Part shown: piece after piece, positions 10,245 through 17,318 of the stretch
How the letters are laid out: every line of letters starts with the position of its first letter
How positions within the stretch are numbered: the stretch's first letter is position 1
NCBI GenBank assembly: GCA_022843545.1
Contig: JALHNL010000016.1
Coordinates: forward strand, 1-47,590
Length of the DNA: 47,590 bases
Reading direction: 5' to 3'
From: Phycisphaerales bacterium
Lineage (GTDB): Bacteria > Planctomycetota > Phycisphaerae > Phycisphaerales > UBA1924
Made by a program: the position numbers and the translations under genes
The notes under the pieces: model-generated
The model's database searches: none
What the model was told of the DNA's origin: nothing
The model's input: the letters and a program-made list of their open reading frames with translations, nothing else

Positions 10245-10376
10245 GGACCGGTGATGGCCTGACGCCCCGTTGCCCTCCGGACCGCCGGTTGTGCGTCTAT
10301 CCTCGCGCTCGCGTCGAATACACAGCCGGGGCCAAGGCCCGCCAGTTCGGCCCGTCACCCCGAAGGAGCCAGTCCC

Positions 10377-11006
10377 ATGCGCCTCACCGAACGCCTCGTC
10401 ACCTACACCGGCCTCGCCGTCGCCATCGGTCTGGGCCTCAGCGCCGCCTCTTCCCGCTTCGAGGCTTCGGCCTACGCCCGGGGCTCGGCGGTGATCTCGG
10501 CGGACACGACCCCCAAGATCGCGACCTGCGACGTCTTCAAGATCGCCGGCAAGCTCATGGAGACCGAGCTCTACACCAAGCAGATCACCGACAAGCGGGA
10601 CGAACTCAAGAACCAGCTCACCCCGCTCGAGAACGAGCTCAAGACGCTGGGCGACAAGCTCCGCGCGATGGGCCCAAACGCCCAGGGGCCGGAGGCCGAG
10701 CAGACGGCCCAGGAGTTCCAGAGGAAGCAGACCGAGTACCTCAAGCTCGGGCAGGGGCTCGATGACCAGATGAACAAGTTCATCGCCGAGCAGAACTTCG
10801 ACGCGTACAAGAAGGTGCTCGACTCCATCAACGCGGTGGCCGAGCGTCGCGGGTACACCCACGTGTTCAGCACCCGCTCCACCGACGACATGAAGGCCCC
10901 GGCCAACCCGCCGGCGTTCCTGCAGGGCGTGCTGGCCCGCCCGCTGGCCAAGTCGCCCACCGCCGACGACATCACCGACGACGTCTTGGCCGACCTGAAG
11001 GTCTAG
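10377..11006 (+). CDS. OmpH/Skp-like periplasmic chaperone
   Basis: A 209-residue exported protein resembling the OmpH/Skp family, which holds unfolded outer-membrane proteins in the periplasm. An N-terminal hydrophobic segment (residues about 10-27) acts as signal peptide or anchor. It is followed by the family-type opening with a short beta strand (ATCDVFKI) and a long charged coiled-coil region (about residues 65-155) rich in Lys, Glu and Gln. It then returns to a strand-like segment (YTHVFST). AAGGAG precedes the ATG by about eight bases. The 132-bp gap behind gcvP suggests its own promoter. It is longer than E. coli Skp, with an extra C-terminal tail; specificity is unknown. Confidence 0.7.
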   Translation: MRLTERLVTYTGLAVAIGLGLSAASSRFEASAYARGSAVISADTTPKIATCDVFKIAGKLMETELYTKQITDKRDELKNQLTPLENELKTLGDKLRAMGPNAQGPEAEQTAQEFQRKQTEYLKLGQGLDDQMNKFIAEQNFDAYKKVLDSINAVAERRGYTHVFSTRSTDDMKAPANPPAFLQGVLARPLAKSPTADDITDDVLADLKV

Positions 11007-11049
11007 TGACGCCCCGGCCTGCTCCACCCCCGCGCGAGGGCCCCCACCG

Positions 11050-11958
11050 GTGACCATCCCCGACCGCGCCCACATCGCCACCGAGCAGCGCAACCCGCGC
11101 ACCATGGACCTGCACCGGCTCTCGGTGGAGGGTTGCGTGAGGGCGCTGTGCCGAGAGGACGCCGCGGTCATCACGGCGATTGAGCGGGCGGGCGACGCCA
11201 TCGCCGCGTTTATCCGAGCGGTAGAGCCGGGCTTCCTCGCGGGCGGGCGGCTGGTGTACGTCGGCGCGGGCACCTCCGGGCGGCTGGGTGTGCTGGACTC
11301 CAGCGAGATCCCGCCCACCTTTCACCTGCCGCCAGGGCGGATCATCGGCCTCATCGCCGGCGGCGACTCCGCCCTGCGCATCAGCAGCGAGGGCAAGGAG
11401 GACGACCCCGACGGAGCCCGCCCGGACCTCTCCGCCCTCGCGCTCACCGATCGCGACGCGGTGCTGGGCATCGCCGCCGGCGGCACCACGCCCTACGTCC
11501 ACGGCGCGCTGGCCTTCGCCAAGTCGTGCTCGCCCGGTTGCGTCACGGGGCTGCTGTCCTGCTCCGCGCTCGCCTCGCCCGCCTCGCACGTGGACTTCCC
11601 CATCGTGCTCGACACCGGTCCCGAGGCCCTCACCGGCTCCACCCGCATGAAGGCCGGCACCGCCACCAAGCTCGCGCTCAACACCATCAGCACCACCCTC
11701 ATGATCCGCTCTGGGCGCGTGTATGAGAACCTGATGGTGGACATGAAGGCGACCAACCAGAAGCTGCGCGACCGCGCCGCGAGGATCGTCTCGACGCTCA
11801 CCGCCCTCCCGCGTGAAGAAGCCTTCGCCCTTCTCGACCGCGCGGGCGGCGCGGTCAAGACCGCGGTGGTCATGCACCGCATGCGGCTGAATCGCCCGGA
11901 GGCCGAGGCCCGCCTTGAGCACGCGCAGGGGCGGCTGGACCGCGCACTGGGCGAGTGA
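11050..11958 (+). CDS. murQ: N-acetylmuramic acid 6-phosphate etherase
   Basis: Cleaves the lactyl ether of MurNAc-6-phosphate to give GlcNAc-6-phosphate and D-lactate in cell-wall recycling. The SIS fold is evident from GAGTSGRLG (residues 73-80) directly followed by the MurQ signature SSEIPPTF, whose Glu86 is the expected catalytic residue, and by the SEGKEDD block; STRMKAGTATK is also typical. The GTG at 11050 gives the normal length of about 300 aa. It starts 43 bp after the OmpH-like gene and could be co-transcribed. Its stop lies only 9 bp from the convergent S41 peptidase stop. No murP, amgK or anmK partner is present. In a planctomycete it bears on how peptidoglycan is recycled. Confidence 0.94.
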   Translation: MTIPDRAHIATEQRNPRTMDLHRLSVEGCVRALCREDAAVITAIERAGDAIAAFIRAVEPGFLAGGRLVYVGAGTSGRLGVLDSSEIPPTFHLPPGRIIGLIAGGDSALRISSEGKEDDPDGARPDLSALALTDRDAVLGIAAGGTTPYVHGALAFAKSCSPGCVTGLLSCSALASPASHVDFPIVLDTGPEALTGSTRMKAGTATKLALNTISTTLMIRSGRVYENLMVDMKATNQKLRDRAARIVSTLTALPREEAFALLDRAGGAVKTAVVMHRMRLNRPEAEARLEHAQGRLDRALGE

Positions 11959-11967
11959 TGACGGCGC

Positions 11968-14439
11968 TTACGGGCTCACCGCCCGCACCGCCGCGTCCAG
12001 CAGTTCGTCGCGCCCCGCGGTGATGCCCGCCCGGGTGGGCTCAACGGGGATCGTGGGGCGGATGCCCACCGTGTGGTGCACGCTCCCGTTGTGCTTCAGC
12101 ACGCGCATGCCCGTGAAGTAGACCATCGCGCCGCCGGGAGTGCGGAACGGGTTGATGTTCCCGTTGGTGCCCGCCGTCGGCTCGCCCACGATCTCGCCCA
12201 GCCCATACGCCTCCACGATCCCCATAATGCTCTCGGCGTACGAGATCGCCCGCCCGTCGGTGATGAAAGCGACCTTCTGCGGCGTGTCGGCCGCCTTGCC
12301 CAGCGTGGGCTTGAGCGGCGGCATCACCCAGGAAGGCATGGTCTGCCAGTCCCGCTCGGGTCGATTGGGGAAGGTGATGATCGGGAGGTTCCAGATCGGG
12401 CTGTTCAGCGGCTTGTCCTTCGCCATGTGCTGCAACAGCACATAGGCCCCGTCGCCCGGGTACCCGCGCATGTCGAAGACCAGCCCCTTGGCCGCCTTGA
12501 AGGCCTCCATGTGCTTCATCAGGTCCTGCCGGGACTTGCCGTCCAGGTCAAAGTAGATCACGCCGGGCGCGAGCTCCGCGCCGTCGCGCGGGCGCTTCTC
12601 GCGGTTGTCGTACAGCCACGACTCCGACGGCGGGATCTGCGCCGCCCTCGCTCGGTTGGCCAGCACGTCAAAGGGCAGGGGCCTCGCCGGGTCGCCCTCT
12701 CGCTCGATCCGCACCACCGCGGCCTGCGGCGTGGGCAAGACCGTGCGGATGCCCTGCGCCACGCCGAGACGACGGACGCGGTCATTGGACGCGCTCACCA
12801 TGGGCGCGATGCGGCCCACGATGGACGCCACCGGCTCGTTGCCGATCGCGATGACTCGGTCGCCCGGCTTGACGAAGTCGGGCAGGCGGTTGGCCTCGTC
12901 GCCCACGCGGGTGATGATCAGGTCGTCGCCCACAAAGCGCCAGGCAAGCGGGATCAGGCTGCGTACCGGGTCGTCGGGGTGGACGACCTGCCCATGCCCG
13001 TCGCGGGCGTGCGCGAGCAGAACGCGCAGGGCGGTCAACGCCGCTTCCAGGGTCGGGGCCTCCGCCGCTTCCTGCAGCGCGGGTTCCAGCTTCGAGGGCC
13101 ATTCCGGCCGAACCACGCTGTGGTACGGATAGAAATGCTCGATGACGTTCCAGATTTCGATGACCGCGGCGAGCCGGACGGTGCGGTCCTCCAGGCTCTC
13201 GCTCCACCCGTCGATGCGGTCCATCGTCGTCAAGGGGGTCAGCGTCGAGTCGCCCCGTGGCAGCGTCCCGCGATCGTCCATGAACACCGTCAGCGGCACG
13301 CGCACCGTGATGCCGCCGGGCAAGGGGCGGATCGTGAGCGTCCCGGGCTTGGGGATGCGCTCGCCCGCCGTGGCCTCGTCCAAAGCGAGGGTCACCCGTT
13401 CCGAGCGGTAGATCTGCATCGCGCCGGGGTTCAGCGGGTCAGCAGGGCCCATGCCGATGTGGCGCCAGCCCGCCACACGCTTCACCTCGCCACCGGTCGG
13501 CTGCGCGGGCGCCGGGGGTTCGGGGTCAGAGGAGACATACACCTCGACTCCCGGCGCGACGGGGCGAGCCAGTTCCAGCAGGCGGGCCGCGAGTTCCTGG
13601 GGGCTCTCCGCTCCCTCCACCCGGTCAATCCCGGCCATCAGCAGTTCGTCCCACGCCGCTCCGCGCGATTCATCCGCGGGGTTGAACCACCGCAGCAAGC
13701 CCCACAGTTCAGCCCAGGCCTTGACATTTTCAAGCCCCCGACCCGCCAGCGGCGCGGGCGGGCGATTGCCCATGTCGGACGGCACGTCGGGGATCACCCG
13801 GAACGTCACGTCGGCGATGTCGACGGTGGCGCCGCCGACCACGACCACGCCGAAGAACAGGCGGTTGCAGTCCACGTCCACCCGCCCCACGAGTCGATGA
13901 CGCGTCCACTCAGACGCGATGATGGGCCGATCGGCCATGTTCTTGAACAGCCCCACCGCGCCGCTCATCCGCTCGCTGCGGAGAAACAACTGAGCGCTGG
14001 GCAACGCCCGCCCCGCCGGCATGCCCATGGGCCGCTGCACGCGGAGCATCGCGGTGAACTCCACCACCTCCCCCGCCCGCCCGGACGCCGAGAGCACCTG
14101 CATGAAGTCGCCGCCGGCGATCCGCGGGTCGCGGCCAAGAGGTGAGAGCCGGACAGCCCGTTGTCCGGGCTTGGGGCCCTGTTCAACGATGATCGTCGAG
14201 TAGCCCGCAGTGGTGGATCCCCACCCTGGCGCTCCACCGCCCACCTCGCCCGCCGCGAAGTCCAGGTTCGCGGGCTCGGGAAGAGTCATTTCCTCGATGG
14301 TCAGCGGCACCTGCGCCTCGGGCGGGACGGGCGTGGGGTCGTACGGGATGGTGCCCGGTCCCGCCCAGGCGGTTGAGCAACCCACCACCAGCGCCATGCA
14401 CGTCCTCGCCAACCCCCGCCAACCGCTCACGTCCCGCAT
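11968..14439 (-). CDS. Exported S41 (C-terminal processing type) peptidase family protein
   Basis: An 823-residue exported protein whose C-terminal third is an S41/tail-specific protease core. A PDZ-like segment (FVKPGDRVIAIGNEPV) is followed by the core blocks FDMRGYPGDG, ISYAES (likely catalytic Ser) and GEPTAGTNGNINPF. The roughly 450-residue N-terminal part is not recognised; it contains a jelly-roll-like beta region and a helical region. The ATG at 14439 is chosen over the longer frame because GGAAAGGA precedes it and a signal peptide begins there. LVVGC resembles a lipobox, so it could be a lipoprotein; the alternative is cleavage after AWA. Convergent with murQ, divergent from apaG. 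Peptidase activity is probable, substrate unknown. Confidence 0.85.
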   Translation of the reverse strand: MRDVSGWRGLARTCMALVVGCSTAWAGPGTIPYDPTPVPPEAQVPLTIEEMTLPEPANLDFAAGEVGGGAPGWGSTTAGYSTIIVEQGPKPGQRAVRLSPLGRDPRIAGGDFMQVLSASGRAGEVVEFTAMLRVQRPMGMPAGRALPSAQLFLRSERMSGAVGLFKNMADRPIIASEWTRHRLVGRVDVDCNRLFFGVVVVGGATVDIADVTFRVIPDVPSDMGNRPPAPLAGRGLENVKAWAELWGLLRWFNPADESRGAAWDELLMAGIDRVEGAESPQELAARLLELARPVAPGVEVYVSSDPEPPAPAQPTGGEVKRVAGWRHIGMGPADPLNPGAMQIYRSERVTLALDEATAGERIPKPGTLTIRPLPGGITVRVPLTVFMDDRGTLPRGDSTLTPLTTMDRIDGWSESLEDRTVRLAAVIEIWNVIEHFYPYHSVVRPEWPSKLEPALQEAAEAPTLEAALTALRVLLAHARDGHGQVVHPDDPVRSLIPLAWRFVGDDLIITRVGDEANRLPDFVKPGDRVIAIGNEPVASIVGRIAPMVSASNDRVRRLGVAQGIRTVLPTPQAAVVRIEREGDPARPLPFDVLANRARAAQIPPSESWLYDNREKRPRDGAELAPGVIYFDLDGKSRQDLMKHMEAFKAAKGLVFDMRGYPGDGAYVLLQHMAKDKPLNSPIWNLPIITFPNRPERDWQTMPSWVMPPLKPTLGKAADTPQKVAFITDGRAISYAESIMGIVEAYGLGEIVGEPTAGTNGNINPFRTPGGAMVYFTGMRVLKHNGSVHHTVGIRPTIPVEPTRAGITAGRDELLDAAVRAVSP

Positions 14440-14597
14440 GATCGTCCTTTCCAGCAAGATCCGCCAGCTCTTCCTTATCGACCCTTCACGCAATCGACCC
14501 CAAACCGCGTGCTATCTGATACTTCCGGGCATATCCTTAGGCTGCGGACACGTGCTTGTCGGGGGCCGAAGCTCGGTGCGTGCCAGAGCCAGCGATT

Positions 14598-15011
14598 ATG
14601 ACACAGACTATCGCCACCAAAGCGTACGGATCCGACATGGTCACCGCCGGCGTGCGGGTGCGCGTCAAGCCGCACTACATCGCCAATCGGTCCAACCCGG
14701 CGGACAACCGCTTCCTGTTCGCTTACAGCATCACGATCACCAACGAGACGACGCGCGCCGTTCGTGTGATCGCGCGCCGCTGGCACATCGTTGACGCCGA
14801 CGGGCAGACGCACGAGGTCGAAGGCCCCGGCGTGGTCGGGCAGCAGCCGCGGATCATGCCCGGCGAGTCGTTCGAGTACTCGTCCACCTGCCCGCTCACC
14901 ACGCCGTGGGGCACGATGGAGGGCGCGTACACGATCGAAGACGCCGACGGCGCCACCTTCCCCGCCCGGATCGGCCGCTTCTATCTGGTCTCGCCGCACG
15001 CGGGGACCTGA
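14598..15011 (+). CDS. apaG: ApaG family protein
   Basis: A 137-residue protein that is almost entirely an ApaG domain, a fibronectin-III-like beta sandwich of poorly defined biochemical role (named from the E. coli apaGH operon; linked to divalent-cation and Ap4A phenotypes). Hallmarks are FAYSITITNE near the start, the RRWHIVDADGQTHEVEGPGVVGQQP block and the SSTCPLTTPWGTMEGAY block. The ATG at 14598 is chosen because the upstream in-frame codons to 14556 are not family-like. It stands alone on the plus strand between the divergent S41 gene and the seven-gene operon that starts 57 bp later. Confidence 0.93.
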   Translation: MTQTIATKAYGSDMVTAGVRVRVKPHYIANRSNPADNRFLFAYSITITNETTRAVRVIARRWHIVDADGQTHEVEGPGVVGQQPRIMPGESFEYSSTCPLTTPWGTMEGAYTIEDADGATFPARIGRFYLVSPHAGT

Positions 15012-15027
15012 AGCTCGCTAGCTTCGG
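15008..15027 (+). terminator. Stem-loop at the apaG stop / leader of the lipid operon
   Basis: CTGAAGC (15008-15014) can pair with GCTTCGG (15021-15027), a 7-bp stem with one T-G pair and a 6-base loop. It overlaps the apaG stop codon, and no real T-run follows. It may be a weak terminator separating apaG from the operon or part of the operon leader. A second small hairpin, CGGGC/GCCCG at 15039-15054, directly abuts the GGAGG ribosome binding site at 15056-15060 of the HMG-CoA reductase gene. Confidence 0.3.
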
Positions 15028-15067
15028 TTAGACTCCCGCGGGCCTAGCCGCCCGTGGAGGATGCGCC

Positions 15068-16357
15068 GTGTCATCAGGATTGAAGCGTGTGCTGCGTCGC
15101 CGCCGCCGGCTGTCACCGGGGGAGTCCACCGAGTCGCTCGCTCGGAGGCTCAACCCGCGCCGATCCGCCCTCCCCGAGCGCGTACGCGACTCCACTCGGT
15201 CGGGCCCCCTTGATCTGGAGGCCAGGTGGGCTCCGCTGAGCGCGGCTCCCGAGGATCGTGCCGCTCTCTGCGGGCCAGACGCCGCCGCCCGGGCCGACAC
15301 CTACCGGCGCAGCATCGAGAACTACATCGGCGAGGTCCGAATACCTCTGGGCGTGGCCGGCCCCTTACGCGTCAACGGGCTCGCCGCTCGCGCTGACTAC
15401 TACGTCCCGCTCGCCACACACGAGGCCGCCCTTGTCGCCTCATTCAGCCGCGGCATGCACGCCATCAGCGCGGCCGGGGGCTGTGCGGCGTGGGTCATGA
15501 ACCACGGCGTCACCCGCGCGCCGGCCTTCGTCTTCTCCACCACCGGGCAGGCCGGGCGGTTCGTGGCGTGGCTCTCGGGCCGGACCGCCGCGCTCAAGAA
15601 AGCCGCCCGAACCACCACCCGCCACGGCACGCTGATCGATGCCCGTGTCAACGTGGAAGGCAACCACGTTTACGTGATCTTCGAGTACGAGACGGGCGAC
15701 GCCGCCGGGCAGAACATGGTCACGCTCGCGACCGAGGCGGTCTGCCGGTGGATCATCTCGAACACCCCGGTCGCGCCCCGGACGTGGTACGTCGAGGCCA
15801 ACATGTCGGGGGACAAGAAGGCCAGCGCCCAGTCCTACCTGACCGTCCGCGGCCGCAAGGCCACCGCGGAGGTGGCGATCCGCTCCGCACTATGCGTCAA
15901 GTGGCTGGGTGTCGCCCCGGACGCGCTGGCCGAGTTCTGGCGGGTCAGCGCCGTCGGAGGGGCGATGTGCGGCACCATCGGTCTGCACGGGCACATCGCT
16001 AACGGCCTGGCCGCGCTGTTCATCGCCTGCGGGCAGGACGCGGCGTGTGTTGCCGAGGCGTCCGTGGGCGTCACGCGGATGGAAGTCACCTCCGCGGGCG
16101 ACCTCTACGCCGCCGTCACGCTCCCGGGTCTCATCGTGGGCACCGTCGGCGGCGGGACCGACCTGCCCACCCCGCGTGCCTGCCTCCGCATCCTCGGGCT
16201 CCACGGCGCCGACAAGGCCCACGCCTTTGCCGAGCTCTGCGCCGGCGTGGTGTTGGCGGGGGAACTGTCTCTCTCGGCCGCCATCTGCGCCCACCACTTC
16301 ACACGCGCTCACGCCCGACTGGCCCGCGGCCAGCGGAAGGCCGCCCGGGAGTCATGA
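15068..16357 (+). CDS. Hydroxymethylglutaryl-CoA reductase
   Basis: Reduces HMG-CoA with two NAD(P)H to mevalonate. All four catalytic positions are recognisable: E84 in ENYIGEV, K250 in SGDKKASA, D324 in CGQDAAC and H415 in FTRAHARL. PLGVAGPL follows the first motif, and GTVGGGTDLPT is intact. The layout resembles the short soluble (membrane-free) class I form, 429 aa. The first 60 residues are very basic and not conserved, but the GTG start is supported by GGAGG seven bases before it. It is the first gene of a seven-gene operon, with its TGA overlapping the next ATG (ATGA). No other mevalonate-pathway gene is in the window, which is odd because planctomycetes generally make isoprenoids by the MEP route. 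Confidence 0.93.
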   Translation: MSSGLKRVLRRRRRLSPGESTESLARRLNPRRSALPERVRDSTRSGPLDLEARWAPLSAAPEDRAALCGPDAAARADTYRRSIENYIGEVRIPLGVAGPLRVNGLAARADYYVPLATHEAALVASFSRGMHAISAAGGCAAWVMNHGVTRAPAFVFSTTGQAGRFVAWLSGRTAALKKAARTTTRHGTLIDARVNVEGNHVYVIFEYETGDAAGQNMVTLATEAVCRWIISNTPVAPRTWYVEANMSGDKKASAQSYLTVRGRKATAEVAIRSALCVKWLGVAPDALAEFWRVSAVGGAMCGTIGLHGHIANGLAALFIACGQDAACVAEASVGVTRMEVTSAGDLYAAVTLPGLIVGTVGGGTDLPTPRACLRILGLHGADKAHAFAELCAGVVLAGELSLSAAICAHHFTRAHARLARGQRKAARES

Positions 16358-17316
16358 ACGCTGCCCCGCCCATCATCGGCTGGCGACGCTGGTGGATCTA
16401 CCAGCGAGAGCGCTTCCCGCTCGCTGCCCACGCCCCGCTCATCCTTGTGTTCAGCGCCTCGGCCGTCTGCTTCTCAGTTCTCCTCCGCACGCCCCCGGAC
16501 GCAACACCCTCCTGGCCCGGCGCGGCTTCGCTCGCGGTGGCCTTCGGCGTGTGCCTGCTGATGTTCCTGCAACTGCGGATCGCTGACGAGTTCAAGGACT
16601 TCGAAGAGGACTCGCGACTCCGCCCCTATCGCGCCGTGCCGCGGGGGCTGGTCCGCCTTCGCGAACTGGGCTGGCTCTTTGCCCTGTGCGCCGTCCTGCA
16701 ACTGCTCATGGCCTGGTCGCTCTCGGGCCGCCTGGTCTTGCTCCTGCTCATCGCGTGGGCGTATCTTGCGCTCATGAGCAAGGAGTTCTTCATCGGCGAG
16801 CGTCTGCGCGGCCGACCCGTGCTCTACATGGCCTCGCACATGCTCATCATGCCGCTGGTGGACGCGTTCGCCACCGGATGCGACTGGGCGGACACTGCGT
16901 CGGGCCGACCCGGATCCGCCCTGGGCCTGATGATCTTTCTGAGCGCCAGCTACTTCAACGGCGTGGTCATCGAACTCGGCCGCAAGGTCCGCGCCGCCCC
17001 GGACGAGGAACCCGGCGTGCAGACCTACAGCGCCCTCTGGGGGCCGCGCCGCGCGGTGGGCGTTTGGCTGGGGGCGATGGGGCTCACGGGTGCGCTCGCA
17101 TCCGTCGCCGCCTGGTGGGTCGGCTTCCACGCCGCCGTGCTGCCGACGGTGGTGATCCTCTGGCTGCTCGCGTTCGCCACCGCACGCCATTACCTACTCA
17201 GGCGTGATGTCGCCGGTGCGGGCCGGGCGGTCGAGCGGGCCTCGGGGATCTGGACGATTGGTCTCTACTTCTGCCTGGGGATCGCGCCGATGATCTATCG
17301 GCACGTCGCGAACTGA
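16354..17316 (+). CDS. UbiA-like polytopic prenyltransferase
   Basis: A 320-residue integral membrane protein with about eight hydrophobic helices. The Asp-rich motif of the UbiA superfamily is represented by D78-EFK-D82-FEE-D86, followed by SRLRPYRAVPRGLV, a good match to the post-motif region that binds the prenyl diphosphate. The second, normally Asp-rich loop is replaced by ELGRKVRAAPDEE (207-219). UbiA enzymes attach a prenyl chain to an aromatic, glycerol-phosphate or other acceptor in the membrane; the acceptor here is unknown. The ATG overlaps the HMG-CoA reductase stop; the longer frame further upstream is rejected because it runs inside that gene. Stop and next start are two bases apart. 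The call as UbiA-like is good, the reaction inferred. Confidence 0.82.
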   Translation: MNAAPPIIGWRRWWIYQRERFPLAAHAPLILVFSASAVCFSVLLRTPPDATPSWPGAASLAVAFGVCLLMFLQLRIADEFKDFEEDSRLRPYRAVPRGLVRLRELGWLFALCAVLQLLMAWSLSGRLVLLLLIAWAYLALMSKEFFIGERLRGRPVLYMASHMLIMPLVDAFATGCDWADTASGRPGSALGLMIFLSASYFNGVVIELGRKVRAAPDEEPGVQTYSALWGPRRAVGVWLGAMGLTGALASVAAWWVGFHAAVLPTVVILWLLAFATARHYLLRRDVAGAGRAVERASGIWTIGLYFCLGIAPMIYRHVAN

Positions 17317-17318
17317 CC

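Noticed and set aside
7572-11318. 1248-codon open frame on the minus strand opposite gcvP, the OmpH-like gene and murQ
   Set aside because: It spans three well-supported genes on the other strand, is low-complexity (Gly/Ala/Val/Asp/Arg) and has no recognisable domain. Long antisense frames are common at this GC content.
12073-14145. 690-codon plus-strand frame opposite the S41 peptidase
   Set aside because: Arg/His/Gly-rich translation with no motif; the minus strand encodes an exported protein with S41 signatures.
14571-14584. Second sigma-54-like element upstream of the S41 peptidase (minus strand CTGGCACG and GG-N10-GC)
   Set aside because: The -24 part matches, but the -12 element reads GAGC instead of TTGC and the implied leader would be about 120 bases; likely to occur by chance in this GC-rich DNA.
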